Source: Hymenochaete sp. R1 | Taxonomy: Eukaryota; Basidiomycota; Agaricomycetes; Hymenochaetales; Hymenochaetaceae | Assembly (NCBI GenBank): GCA_019400425.1 | Contig: JAFREE010000143.1 | Location: forward strand, 1 to 61,666 | Direction of reading: 5' to 3' | DNA: 61,666 bases | Shown: positions 19,684-33,100 of the stretch, in pieces | Position numbering within the stretch: the stretch's first letter is position 1 | Layout of the letters: each line of letters begins with the position of its first letter | Made by a program: the position numbers and the translations under genes | Notes under the pieces: model-generated | Databases searched by the model: none | What the model was told of the DNA's origin: nothing | What the model saw: only the letters and a program-made list of their open reading frames with translations

Positions 19684-19869
19684 CGTCCGGAAGTGAGAAA
19701 CGGCCAAAGGTGACAAAAGCAAACGGTGTATGGAAAGAAAACGGACCACGCATTTCCTACGTCCGGGCTTCAGGTATTTATGCACATCCGCCTTCTTTGG
19801 TGCCTCGTCGCCGACATGGGTGTGCGAAGGGCTGGCCCTCGGCTTCCCTTGAGAGGAAGTGATATGCAT

Positions 19870-20644
19870 GGTTTTGGCTCTCAGAAGCCCTTATTTTACT
19901 CGCACGGGACCTGTGTGTAGTAATCAGATAGACAGGACCATCTTATCAGATGTCCCTTTGTGTGCGTTCTATCACCACGGGATGATAGTTAGGCCGCGTG
20001 GAAGGACAAGGATTTCGCACGGCCGCGGGAACATCGAGACCTTTTATGGCATGAGAATATGGGAGTCCGAAGGCAAGGTACTATATTAATCATAAAAATG
20101 GAGTCCGGAACTCCATCTAATAACTCAGATGCAGATGAAAACATATCGGAATCTGATAAAGGAAGAGCTGGGGTCAGGTATGTGTTGTACATTTGCAATA
20201 AAAAGAAACCATAAAACACACAAATAATAGGCGAGCTCATCAACGGACTAACGGTTGCCTCAAAAACATTTCTGTCACATAGATATGAGTTTGGGATGAG
20301 GGAGCACGACTGTAATCGAATAGGCGTACCACATGCTAGCCATATGCCAATCCAATCTGAAATTATTTTGAAGCAAGAAACTCTGCGAAGCGCATGGAGC
20401 TCCAGCTCGATGAGAGAGAAAGAAAAATTAAGCTGTTTTTATCGTTGTAGCCGAAAAGAACGTGCCCTCCTCAATCTCAACGATAAGTACGAAGTTAAAT
20501 TGTTGACAATAAATTTACACGATTCCAGTTCCTGAGTCCCTTTGGATGCCATGTCCGAAGCCAAGAGGAAAAGACATAAGTCCGATGAGAAATATAGGTG
20601 CAAGAATAAATGGAGTTCGTCATTTCCTAGTGGGCGTGGGGTCT
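19870..20644. other. Intergenic, nothing recognised
   Basis: AT-rich, with only short frames. It separates the MFS transporter start from the DUF6535-WD40 stop; both genes are on the minus strand. Confidence 0.6.
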
Positions 20645-23600
20645 TCATGAGCGATTCTCGTTATTGTCAGTATCAATCTCATTAGTGGTCCTAGGTGAGT
20701 CCTGATACGGCGTCGTTTCCCCCATTAAGCTGTAAGGAGCAATATCCGCATTTTGTGCGTGACTGGAATTGGGTTGGTGAGTAGGAGTAGGTCGCTGCAG
20801 TTCGATGACCGTCTCATTGACCGGCACCGTTCGAAAGTCTTGGTTTTCCTGCTCAAAACATAATTGTGAGAAATGCGATAAAAAGGTGTTCGGAAATGGC
20901 ACTCAACGGGAAGAAAATTCGTCTGAACGTTATTGGGCTCCAAGTACATGGGGAAACGATCCTCGCCGAGAACGTCGAAGTAAATGTCATTGGTAGCTGC
21001 TTTCGAGGTCCATATACTAAGCATATACGTTTTCCCAGCACACGCCATCATAGGAACGTGTGAGTGATCCTTTGCATTGGCCCAGGCGATGATAGGAAGT
21101 TGGTCGGATTCCGAAGTGTCTCTGACTATTTGCCGACTGTGAAACTGGCTGCCATCTTTCAAATCCCAATAATACATCGTCTCTGTAGGGCACTATTAGG
21201 TCCATATCAATGCGCTGAAAAAATTGAGCACTTACCGTTAGCAGCGCAGGCAACAATTAGCTCGTCGGGTCCGATAAAGTACACATCTCCCCATTGAGCT
21301 TCATCGTCAAGGCTTGCATCCGCACTTACGGTCAACTGCTGCAGAACGTTGACGTTGACGGTAGAAGAACCTCGTGCAGACGCAATATAATCGACGGCCC
21401 ATAGCTCAGGAACCTATGTGATTTGGTCACCAGACTGCCTCTCCGAGCGCTTGAGATACACAAAGATATACCTGATTCTCATAGCTAATGGCCATTGGAT
21501 GGAGATCACGATGTTGTAGCTCTGACCACTGAGGAGGCCCAAATGCCAAGCTTTCAATGTCATACAAGAGAGGGATCCGCCTTCAAAGATTCCATTAGCT
21601 TGATTTAGATGAAATGATAGCTTCATGGCATCGCACCTCAAAATATTAACGCTAAAATTACTGGTAGGGAAGTCCGACTGAATTGTAGTCCTGGACTGGA
21701 GGCTCACATTGTCCTGTTCTATATGCGGATCGTTGACCAATTCTCCGACTGGAAAGTATTGTAAATGTTGGTTCAGAGTTGAAAAGGGACTCTGCTCACT
21801 AAGAATACAATCAATTGCTTTGTCTTTGCCGACATTTTCGATTCTCAAGGAACTATCAAAGAATAAAAGTGGCAGATCGGGACTGGTGTATAAGTAGCTA
21901 AGCTCGAGGGCACTTTCAGGTTCGATCCCAGGTATGGTTCGAATTGCCCCATAGTCGCCCGAGTAATGCTGCATTCATGTCAATCATTTATCCAAGTCCA
22001 TTGGTAGCGATCTATGACTCACGATGTGGTATAAATCACGTTCATCAGCAATTACGAGAAGATCTATTCGTTTCTCAAAAATAGCTCAGCACTGACTGAT
22101 AGCCACGACTCACCGTCTTCCGTAATCCACTGAACGTCTGTTAGCCCATCTGCACTCCCGATTTGAAGCGCTTTCCGAGGCGACCTAAATGTCTTTTGAC
22201 AGAACACATATCAACATTCACCTTGCATGCCGACATTATCAACAATACTTACCCCGTCCATGGTCAGTACCCAAAGTTTCACAGCATCTGTCGACCTCGT
22301 TACGAGCTTCTGGCCAGAGGGTGCCCATTCCACTTGTCTAGCTTTCTTACGGTTATGTTCCAAAGTAGAAATAAGTGAGAACCCATTCTGAAAGGCAAGT
22401 CATTCAATGCTCCATTTTGTACTTCTTACGAGCGCGAATTTGCACCACTTACCTCAACATCATAGACACTACAGGTAAACGTATGGCATACCGCCAACCA
22501 CCGACCATCCGGGGAGAAACGCAGATATATTATATTAGGGTTCTTAATTTCGTCGGTTCTGTAACCCATATCCTCAAGTTGACGTTTGTACCAATCAGCA
22601 GCTTCGAGAGTGGTCTGCGGATGCAAAACGTTCCTGCGGTTAGAGTACACAGGCTCTATAGGAGCCTGATTGGCGGGTCTATGCCCCCACCGATCCCGAC
22701 CTTTGAACTCCTCTGTGCTTTTCCCGAATCCAGTTTCTGAGTCCCGTAGAGAGATTTGCGAGAGCCGTTTACCGGGAAGGCGAAGTCTGAAGGCGGAGCG
22801 AAACATTTCTCGAATGCTCTCCCATGTACTTTCTTGCTTCTCTTCAATTTCGACCCCCGGGCTGTAGAACGCGAGGGCGCGTCGTCGGTTGCGTAGCCGA
22901 GCAACGACATGGTACTTGAGCCATGATTTCCAATCGAGACGAGCCGTCCTATCGTAGAAGTGTCGGCGGGTTGGCTTTAGCTCTCTCTTGAACTCGTCTC
23001 GTAAATGTGAAAAACTCTTCTGTTCCTTGAAGAACAAGAATGTCACGGCTGATAGACCTATCACGCATATCAACGTGAAAGCTAGTACTATCCAGAAGGA
23101 TCTCATCGGCTTCAAATGAATCGAGTTATTCGAATTATCCTAATGATCGTATGAGATCCATCCTTACCATCGTATCGTAAACGAAAGCAACCAGGCCGAC
23201 CAGAAATGCCACCACTGAAGCGATGAGGAGAGAAAGGTAACCACTTCGGATCCAAAATCGGATATACCATGGAAGCTTGTGTTTTGGACTGGAGCTGAGC
23301 AATTGCACAGTCAACAAAGGATGTCAAAAGTATCTGTGATAGGACGTACAAGACAGCCTGTCTCCAAGTCATAGCAAGCATTCCAGTAATGGCAGCGCCT
23401 ATAGCCAACACCAGGGAGCTGAACCACAAAGTGTTCACTGCAACCAGAATCGGGTCAGTAGCGGCTTCAGGGCCACTTTGTGCTAATTCCACTGAGTATT
23501 GAAGAGTCGTCGCTAAAAGAGACTGTCAAGTTCAGAGAAGATCGATTATACAAATAGATGAATGAATCGTACCTGCTACGCCGGCAAAGAAAGTCGCAAC

Positions 23601-25211
23601 TGTGGCGGCATTTAAGAGCATGCTCGCCGAACGTTTTTGGGTATAACTGATGCATGGAATCCCTGAAGGCCGACACGCAATGGATCAACCTTAGCGCGTT
23701 CAAGTGCTAAACGGTTACACACCAACTTCTTGAAATTGCACGAGTGCCTTCATCAGGCTATCAAGATTTGTCTTCATCGCGCTCGCTCGTGCAACAACGA
23801 ATTTCCGAAGGTCACTGGTCTCTCCATCCTGACCTGCGAAGTTCAGAGTCCCACTGAGAATGGTTTAGAAGACTTCCGAACTCACAAAAGAACTCAAGTC
23901 CGCTGGCCAATACCTATAACGACTTCAACGTATGGTAGATGAAAGAGAGTTAACTAGCGTACCCGAGCTTCATCCTCAAAGTCGACCAACAATTTGTACG
24001 CTTCTTCGTCTGTATAGTCCTCGAAGTCCGATATGGCTAAGTCTTGTTAGCCATTTTTCAGAGGAGATGTATATAGCTCACACTTTGAAAAATCAGACAC
24101 AGCATCTGCTAGAGATAAGAAAGCCACAACGATATTTGCTGAGCTTTCGTTAGACGTGACACTCCCCTTCTCAAGAAGCGGGTGCGGTCGGATTTGTCTT
24201 CTCCTCTTCTTTCTAAGGTGTCTCACGCTTTTGGCCTTCGCTATCTCCTCAATGATAAAACCGAACGTTTTGGCGTCGTCTTGCAGATACTTGCGGACGG
24301 TGTCGAGTGTCTTATATAGGTTGCGGGCCGTCTTCACCAGTCGCATGGCGGAACCTAATCTCTGTGCCTCATTTGCAAGAATGTTGAGCTGTTTCATGCA
24401 CTCAATTACCTCCAAGAGCAGCTTGAAGAATGTACTGCTACTTACCTTTTCTTCCACCGCAATACAAGCACTGAGGAAAGCATCAAAATCGCCTTTCAAA
24501 AGGGCAGTAGGACGAACGAGATCGACTGAAAAGCAGCGTTCTCAGACATCATATAACCACAGCTTGATGAAGAAACCCATTTCTCACCATCGAAAGTGTT
24601 GAAAAGATCATTTACTTCCATTAATTGTGAGTCTGCCTGTACACAATATCTTGAATAAAGGAGCTTACTGTGTAAAACGCCTTCATTCAACGGTCCTTCT
24701 ATTCCATTATTAGCAAAGAACGTAGATGCTCCACCGTCTCCCAAATTTTCATTGTCAGGCGCTGTAGAAGACTCATTATTTCGCGACGTTCCTCTGGGTC
24801 TTTGGTTCCGCCTTTCGAAATCCACGGAATCAGGAAAAAGTAACGCAACGTTCGTATCTTGAGTGTTTCCAGGGGCAGCAGCGAAAGACGGAGAATCGGT
24901 TGTGCACAGCTGCGCAGAATTCAAAGATGCTGTCGCGTTCTGTACGAAATTCGAGTCGAGAAGATCTGTGTCACCACTGCTAGCATCGGTCGCGGTCGTT
25001 GCATCGCCCTGCTCACGACTCGTACTTGGACGATCCTCTTCCGCGATGCTTGCTAAGAACAGCGAGCGTTTGATACTGTCAGCTCTCAGATTATATGGAC
25101 TGTAGCAAAAAAAAAAAGGTACGCGAGAAGTAAAACGAACGGCGGTGGGAGGATTGCAAAGAAGCCGAAACCAGTAGAAAAGGACTTACCATCAACGCGT
25201 TCAACTTCCAT
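20645..25211 (-). CDS. DUF6535 membrane domain-WD40 protein
   Basis: A long, intron-rich gene. Order: a Ser/Thr/Asn-rich N-terminus (about 24,500-25,100), a helical segment (LLLEVIECMKQLNILANEAQRL) and an acidic segment (DFEDYTDEEAYKLLVDFEDEA). Next is the DUF6535-type membrane region, with helices around ASMLLNAATVATFFAGVA, VAVNTLWFSSLVLAIGAAITGMLAM, the linker KLPWYIRFWIRSGYLSL, then YLSLLIASVVAFLVGLVAFVY and FWIVLAFTLICVIGLSAVTF. After a basic linker come WD40-like repeats beginning IIYLRFSPDGRWLAVC and running to about 21,000. The C-terminal tail is hydrophilic. DUF6535 proteins are expanded in Agaricomycetes and have no assigned role. Membrane anchoring with cytosolic WD40 blades is inferred. 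The first exon at 25211 does not join cleanly in frame, so the start is uncertain. Confidence 0.75.
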
Positions 25212-26454
25212 CCTCAATCACCTAATCTCACTGATCGGGCCAGGTTATCAATGCGCGCACTACGACAGAACGAGGGCGAGGGTAGAAGGGGAGAGAATGA
25301 GAAAGAAGAAAGCCGTCGTGCGCCGTATACTGATGGCGCTTGTAAGTACGCTCGGGCGGTGATAGCCATAACACGATCACACTGACCAAGTGCCATGCCC
25401 TTGCATCTTAAGCGCCCATGAGTTCCTTCCTGCCTCCTGCATATGTGTTTTATATCCGTGGATTTGTATAGTTTGTGCACGAGGCGCCTTCGTTGGTGAT
25501 TACATCGATCCTTTTGTCTTCGTTTTTTTTTTTTTGCATTTCGCAGGTTTGCAGCTCTCATTCGACGAAGGGTTTTATTATTAGGCCATATGCTGAGTTC
25601 CGATGAAGAACTGCTTTAACCCTAAGACGGACTGCGGGCTTCGACAAAGGGCAACAGCCTGCCATCGAGAAAGTATGAAGAGAGTATGTCCTTGTCTCTC
25701 TCATGTCTCCAAATCTAAGTTCATGCCACGCGACGGGAGCGACTCAGCGGGACCACTCGCGGAGCATATTAGGCCCGGAGGGCCCGACCCAGAGGCCTCC
25801 ACACGAGAACTGAGGCCGCCCCCCTGGGACCACCCGCAAATGGACCAAGCGGGTGTGCGGAGGCCTCTTATAGGGAGTTTCAGGGGTCCTGGTTTCACGT
25901 CTTATAATTACTCTCACTAGTATCGCTTAGTTGTTCAGTAAAGTTACTTTGCCAAAATAAGGGCCAGAATGTGAGAAATGAAATTATCTACAAAGAGAGG
26001 GAAGTGTAAGCCAACCAAAACTCGCGTATAAGTGTCTAACTCCTTCACAAAAGAAATCAACAAGTTTTGCCAACCAAAAATTGGGTTATGATAGTCAGCG
26101 ATGGGTTTTAATTTGTTTACTGTGCAACTTCTACTGCCACGGCACTGCCGCTTGCAAGGTATTGTTAATAATTCAATCAATTTTTGCAAAAAAGGAGCAA
26201 TGAAAGAAGAAAGAATGGGTAAGAGGGGGAAAGGGGTTAACTGAGTAACGATGGGTGCGAGTGGATGCACTCTTTCTATGCAAACTTGACTTCAATGACT
26301 CTACATGCGATGCGGCTGTAATATAAACAACATTAAGTTAAAGTCCAAGACGTGTCCTTCATTTTCTTTGTTACAGTTCTACTCCGTCGACGCCTTCCTT
26401 TCTCCCCTTGTGAGAGTGCAGGGGACGGTGCTACTCTGAGAGTTCTTCGCAGCT
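25212..26454. other. Intergenic region with a GC-rich hairpin
   Basis: No convincing gene. A poly-T run occurs near 25527-25536. The only structure seen is the inverted repeat at 25791-25868, listed separately. 26,100-26,450 is AT-rich without frames. Confidence 0.5.
25791..25868. repeat. GC-rich inverted repeat (hairpin)
   Basis: Arms AGAGGCCTCCACACG (25791-25805) and TGTGCGGAGGCCTCT (25854-25868) are complementary over about 15 bp with one or two mismatches, separated by a 48-nt GC-rich loop. It does not fit a tRNA. Confidence 0.55.
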
Positions 26455-27293
26455 TCATTGACGATCTAACCTGGACACGGAGGACCGTATCATGTTAGCT
26501 GGACGATCCCGACGACTGAGCGATGGACCAAGTCCTATATCCTTGGGCACTCGAGAACTTGTCCGACCGAGAGATGGATAAGATGTATGAGGATTAGTCT
26601 GAGTAGAAGCCATCTGATGAGGCGGCGACATAATATCCGGGCACGGCATATAGCTAGACAGGAGGGACAGTTGCTCATGGACCCGCTCTGATATGTTAGA
26701 AACAAATAAAATAAAAGGTATGCATAAGAAAGAAGCATATTCGACAGACATAAAGGATACATACGCTTGATGGAATTGTCCTTGAGCATACTTGCTCTCT
26801 CTCTAGTTGTCGAGATGAGCGTCGCAAGAACCTCGTATGGGTTGCTGTAAGAGGATGTTGCCGTGTTCCAAGCAGCCCTGTTGTCGGATTGATGCTCGAA
26901 GCACGCGGTACATTCCTGGAATTCCAAACGTACAGGCGTCAGTATAAAATTAAGCCCTCATTATGCGCTGTAGTGATCTCTTTAACCTCGATAACCTCCA
27001 ATAACTGATTGGTCGTATACAAGCAATGCAAAGATTCGAAGTCAGTAAAGCTGTACACCGTGACCCACTGGGACTTGGAACGGAGGTACACTTACAGCAG
27101 TCGCATACTCTCGTTCGTTGCCCGTCCCAGTTCCGGCACGTTCGTCGTCCAACTCGTCACAGATACAGAGCAGAAGACGTTCGGTAAGAAGTATGCACTC
27201 GTCGAAATTTCCGGGTGCGCGGTATGTGCCTAGATTCCCTCCATCGAAGGCAACTGCAATACGATGCAAATCTTGGGAGTAGCTCGTCGACAT
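26455..27293 (-). CDS. Small hypothetical spliced gene
   Basis: The first exon (from 27293) begins MSTSYSQDLHRIAVAFDGG and has an acidic helix (CICDELDDERAG). A middle exon reads FTDFESLHCLYTTNQLLEVIE and joins through a GT-AG intron to ECTACFEHQSDNRAAWNTAT...VLATLISTTRERASMLKDNSIK. A third intron joins in frame to QRVHEQLSLLSSYMP and a Ser/Pro-rich tail ending SRLDRQ. The first intron is not settled: the acceptor that keeps frame would leave only 28 nt. No known domain was recognised. Confidence 0.5.
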
Positions 27294-27826
27294 GAGTACG
27301 GATTGAAGTAACTGGAGAAAAGAGTTTAGTAGGAAGTGTTAGGAAAGTGTAGGCCCAAGGCAAATGCCCTGCTTATAAAAGTCAACTGTGGCTGGAGCCA
27401 CAATATTTTCTACGGAAATTGAAGCCACAGTACTGCCACAATTCTATCAGTCAGTCCAAGGAGCCACCACGCCGAAACTCTCACGCGACGGACGCGGGCC
27501 ACAGAGAGAGAAAAACAAGCATAACAATTTTCGGATAAGGGAACGCAAGGCGACATAAATTGTGAGTTGCATTATAGAACAAGTAGCCAAGGCCCTGGAA
27601 ATAAATTCATAAAGTTTACAAGGCTGAAAAAAAGGTGAGTGATCGGAATGACAAGAATCACTTATAAAATGTGGCTTTCGTTTATTCATTGCGTCCATGA
27701 GTGCCCATACGCGATTGAGTGGTCGTGAAGAATTCCTATGCCCATCAGTGACGTTGCGGCGACAAAGAAGAGCTTTTGTGTTCCTAAAAAAATTCCGGGT
27801 GAAAAAAAAAACTTAGACCCCTCCAA
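27294..27826. other. Intergenic, nothing recognised
   Basis: AT-rich sequence with poly-A near 27799-27809. It holds the MATE gene's 3' flank and the upstream side of the preceding gene. Confidence 0.6.
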
Positions 27827-29739
27827 CTAAACAGGCGCATCCCCGTTGGCATGATCCCGGTACCTCTCATCCACCAGTCGTTCCTTTTCCATTCTCTCCA
27901 CAACTTTACGCACTTCCTTGTCCCAGTCGGTCTTCAAACACAACCAAAGCCCCACGACCGTGCTATACACAAGTGCAACGGTTAATCCTATCCACAACCC
28001 CATAAGCTGCATCCCGACTTTGAACGTCAGTAGAAGTCCGAACGGAATTCCGAGGACGTAATAAGCGGAGAGGTTCAGCAGGGCGCCGAGCGCTTGTTTC
28101 CCGCGGGCGCGAAGGATGCCAGCAGTCGTAGCGGATAGACCGTCGAAGACTTGGAATAGAGCAACGAGAGGGAGGATGGATGAGACAAGTGTCACGACGG
28201 CAGGGTCATCGTTGAAGAGGTGACCCCATACATTGCGAAATATGAGGAAGATAGCACTAGAACAATACGAATTGAGCCACAAAAAAACGGAGAGAAGATC
28301 AACCGTTACCTATTAATACCTGCTATTATCAGTGCAATGAATAACGAAACGTTGGTTGCAAGACCTGCCCCTCGAGCATTTCTCTCTCCCAAGAGATTGC
28401 CTACTCGGACTGATGCAGCAACGCTGAGGGCATACTGCGGCTGGTATGTCGTCGATGCTGATACCAGAAGAACAGATTGTGTCGCAAGCGCCACCGGACC
28501 AAGTTGACTCGCAGCAACTGTATAAACAATGCATTCGGTGTTAGTAACTTTGATGATCCGGTGTGTCACAGAGATGACGCCAGAAAAGTGACACTTACGT
28601 CCAATAAGCTCCCATGACCACCACTCGCTAGCAGTTTGCGCCACCCCCGCAATACCCAAATGAACAAGGATTCCGAGGTTTGTGAATGCTTTGCGTGATA
28701 GGGGTGCCCACGCGGTCTTTGGGACCCAAAATATGCCGTAGAGCGCTTGGAAGAAGACCATTAGGTTGAAGGAAAGAGCGCTGGCTATGGGAGCGCCGAT
28801 AAATCCGAGACGGATTGGTTCGGGGCCCCAGACGAGAAGGTAGTTGAGAAGAACATTGATTGGCGCGACGGCAAAGATGACCTGAGTCGGAACTGCGAAA
28901 AGATTCTGCGCTTGGAAGTACCTGCGGGCAATCTGATTGAATGCGTATGCGGGAAGGCCCAACAAGGACCAGCGGAGGTAAAGAGCTGCGAGATGTGCAA
29001 CATCCGGGTCTTGACGAAGGAGAAGGAGAATGCTCTCTGCATTTGCCCAGATGATAGCGATGGGTATGAGAGTCGCGGTCATGACCACAGCCATGCGCTG
29101 CATCCATACTCCGACGAGGTGAGGTTGGTCAGAGGTCCAAGCGGAAGGGAGGACAGTGTCGAGTGTATTGGCAAAGCCTTGAAGGATGCTGTAACCGGAT
29201 ACAGAAGCCGTCATCGACCCGAGGGTCGAGGCAGCGAGGGCGGTCGTTGAGAGATGGCCTATGGAGATGACAGAAGCGATGACGAGAGAGTACTCGAGTA
29301 GGTGAGTACCAGCGACGGGAAGAGTGTACTTCACCATAAGCTTGCATTCTTTCCAGTACACCCCTCCCTTGCCTAAGCCTGCGTCAGGGTTAGAAACGGA
29401 TCCGAATCTTTCCTCTTCCCCTGCTGTGCAAGGCCCCTGCGAGTCAAGCAATGGTGTATTCTCCGAGACATGGGACTTCGAGCTCGGCAGGGGAGCCATG
29501 GTTGGCTTGACTTTCTGCGAATTGAAACCAGAAGGCATGCTCCGTCGACGGTTCACAAATGCGGGTATGCTTAGACTGTCTGAATCACGGTCCTGCTCGA
29601 GAGCTAGAGAGTCAAGCTCGCCTTCGCGAGCTGGTCGTTCGTCATCATTTAAGCGATTAGAGTTGTATTGGGACAAGAAGGCATAGTCGGAGGGAAGGCT
29701 CGAAGGAGCAGCGTCATAATGAGGATAGGTATATGACAT
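27827..29739 (-). CDS. MATE-family multidrug/toxin extrusion transporter
   Basis: Resolved exons are 28599-29739, 28310-28517 and 27827-28256 (1,779 nt, 592 aa); introns are 81 and 53 nt. The first 130 residues are a hydrophilic Ser-rich tail, then about twelve hydrophobic segments form the MatE fold: KYTLPVAGTHLLEYSLVI, the paired repeat from ALYLRWSLLGLPAYAF, and the second half beginning VAASQLGPVALATQSVLL with VRVGNLLGERNARGA. The family exports cationic drugs and metabolites using an ion gradient. Yeast relatives are Erc1 and YDR338C. Plasma or vacuolar membrane location cannot be told from sequence. The C-terminus is charged and cytosolic. Confidence 0.92.
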
Positions 29740-30103
29740 GAGAGTTGAGTCAAAAGACGAGACAACCCTTAGCCTAAGCTAAATAGGTTTCCCTCTTTTA
29801 AATTCTAAAAAGTCTTTCCGGACGTCGATCACATTCAAATACTTTGCCGGGACTCGGCCCGATCGGGGAAACCCACTCAACACCAGAAGTGGCACACCAT
29901 GAAGCTCGAAAGAAACGTCATTTCGTTGCATTAAAATCTACAACATCAACAACTAAGATTATTCGAAACTAATGGCGGTAAAATACTTTAGGCGCACTAC
30001 GAAAACAGCACCTTCCATCACAGCAGATTCTCCAACTTTCACGACTTTTCGTGTAAGAAAATCAGCGGACAATCGAAGACGAAAGCATATCAGACAAGAA
30101 AAA
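29740..30103. promoter_or_regulatory. Upstream region of the MATE gene
   Basis: A 364-bp gap between the NLR stop and the MATE start, both on the minus strand. It should carry the MATE promoter. An AT-rich patch lies just upstream of the ATG; no specific operator is recognised. Confidence 0.4.
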
Positions 30104-33100
30104 TTAAGGTGTCCATATCCTCGTCCAGTCCGTCCCATGGCACAATTTTTCCCAGATAATATTTATTCGACGATCCTCGTCCTTGGTTGATATACAAAGT
30201 AGACACTGGCTCGTCAGCGCGTTCCGATACTGGGCCGGAGCCCATAGAAGTAGCGCCCCGTCCCTCGACCGAATCCATCCGTCATCGGATATATTTGTGG
30301 GGATGTTTCTGGGACCACGAACTTCACATCCACACAAGTTGGGCGCCGGAATCCAGAAAAATGATTCCGAATCCCATACACGTATACTCTTGTCGGACGA
30401 AGTGGTTATGATTTGGGAACCGTCATGGGACAGGGCCATATAGTTTATTTCACCAGAATGACCACGCAGCGGCTGACCAACGGGAAGGTTAGAGTGTAGT
30501 CTCCAGGCTTCCACAGTGCCGTGAACCGACCCCGAGAAGACAAGCCCCCCGTCGCGCGAGAATGAAGTAGCAGTAATCCCACCTCCGTTTCCTCGAGGAG
30601 GATCGCATACGAACTTCCCAGTACGTATATCGCATACTAGCACACTTTCATCATAGCTTCCAGATGCGAGGAAGCACCCGTCCGGAGAGAAGCTATAATC
30701 ACAGTCTGGGTCATCAAGCTCGATGAATGGTCCCCCCAAAACGCTCCCTGATTCCATATTCCAGAAGCGAACTGAAGCTCCTTCTGAGCCAAATGCAACG
30801 ACGGTCCCGTTTGGGGAGAAAACAACTGAAGAAATCGCATGAGTGTGGCAGCCTAAAGGACCATGGGTGCATATGCCCGTCGAGGTGTCCCAAATCCTAA
30901 TATACCCATTAACAGACCCAGTCGCTAGCTGTTGCCCGTCTCTCGAGAACCCACAGCATTCTATTTCTTCTGTACTCTCTTGAAGTAAATTGTGAAGGAC
31001 GTGACAGGCCTCCGTATCGTACAAACGTGCCTTGCCACATTCATCCACAATAGCAATGCTTCTTCCGTCAGAGGAGAATACAGCAGATCTGACTTGGATG
31101 TCCAGCCTGCGTTGGTCGATGGGTGCCGCATCCTCCTGATGAGTACCATTTCGGATGTCCCATTTCTGAATGATTCCGTTGTTGGAAATAGACACGATGC
31201 GAGACTTATCACTGGACATCCATGCACATAAAAGATGCATTCCATAGCTGTCACTCATAAGCTGCTCAGGATTTGGAATTTCTTTATGGGTATCCACCAC
31301 TGTGATCGATCGATGACTCGTGGAAATAATCCTGTTCCCATCCGGAGAGAATGCGACTCGAAGAGTTTGTGATTCGTATTGACCCACCAAAGAGAAAGAC
31401 GCAAGGTCCCAAACACAAATGAATTTCCCGTTACCAGAGGCAAGATAATTCCCATCCGGAGAAAATGCAACAGAAGTAACCCACGATCCGACTTTCAACG
31501 GGTCGCCGCTTTGTTGACGGGTCTTCGTGTCCCATAGTCTAATAGTACCATCTACTGATCCGGAAGCGATTCGAGCGCCGTCGACGGAATAAGCCACAGA
31601 ACGAACGAGCCCTTCGTGTCCAACAAGTGGTTGTTCTACTTGGGCAGCATCGTTGACATTCCACGTGTGAATTAGGCCATTATTTGTCGCGATTGTCAAG
31701 TAACCGTTATCGGGAGAAAACACAGCCGAATAGACTTCGTCCGAGGAGAGTTTGATTTCCCTAAGGCAGTGATGATCGGCTAGATCCCACAACCTGATGC
31801 TTTGGTCGTAGGACGTGGAAGCTAATAAACGTCCATGAGGGGAAAAACTGAGATCACTTAGGCCGTCTGTGTGACCATACAAGCCCGCGCCACGAGCACG
31901 GCGCGCTTCGACATCCCACATATGAATGCAGCTTTCGTACCAAGAACCAGAAGCGATGGTACTGCCATCAGGAGAGAATGCAAGAGCATTCACGCGCGAG
32001 CCATTCGCAGTCATCTCCTCGCCTACACGTGTTCCAGTTTGTAGATCCCAAATTTGAATAACGCCATGGGATGATCCTGACGCGATATGCCACCCGTCTG
32101 GCGAAACAGCGAGGCTACCGATGTCGCGAGTCATGGACATCTCGAGCAAAAAAGGCGACGGCTGGGTGATAGGACGAGATAGGACATTGGAATTTGCAAA
32201 CTCTACCTCGGCTGCACGGAATAGTTTCGATGACTTTGGGAGCCACGCTAATGCCGAGACATACAAGTGCGGAGTGCTGATAGATATAGGGAAAGAGCGC
32301 CCGTCCAAAAGTATACGCAACTCCGTTGCGGCATCTATAATCGTTCCTTCATTAAATAGCGCCTTTACAACGTCGTCAATTTCGTGCTCTCGTAGAAGAA
32401 TGTATACCACACCTTTGCTTCTGAGCGCAGTTGAACAAGAATAGCCCTTGCAGCGTGCAAACGTCCCAAAAGGCTCATTATCTCGATCCAAAATAATGAG
32501 CGAGTAGTGCACAGAAGGCGAAAGAGAGAATTTGATATGTGTGACTCGCATGTGCCAAGAGATGCTCGTTGAAGATGTTCCATCCAGTATACGCAGCTAT
32601 AACGAAGCTCTGGGGAAATAAACTTCGCAATACGCTCGTTGAGATCCGTTACTTGACTGTTCGGGATGTGCGACGTCTCCAACTTGCAAATATTAAACTT
32701 CAGACCCGAAGGCACAGTCTTCTGACGTCTGGCATTCCGAGATCCGTTCTCCATGATCTCGAGACACCCGGTCGCCATCACTAGATGCAATTCGGAAGCA
32801 TCCATGAAAAAGTCTAGGCATCGCGATTTCTTTGACGAAAAATCAAGGAACGAGATATGATATACGCGGACGAGGCCATCTCTGCCTATGATCAGAACCG
32901 GTAATAACTTCTTGAACACCGCGATGAACTCTGTTTCCAGTACCGAAAGATAATGCGGGAGAAATGCGTGCAAGGCAGACATCGTGAGAAGTGCGTTGGG
33001 AGATGTGATGAGGATGAAGCCAATGATGAAACGAACGATGCCTTTCCCAGTTTTTGTCGACCCGGATGCGTTCTCCAAGACGGTGCGGTATAAACTGTCC

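Noticed and set aside
25603..25920. A plus-strand 105-aa protein (25603-25920)
   Set aside because: It spans the inverted repeat, lacks splice sites or motifs and has no homologous look.
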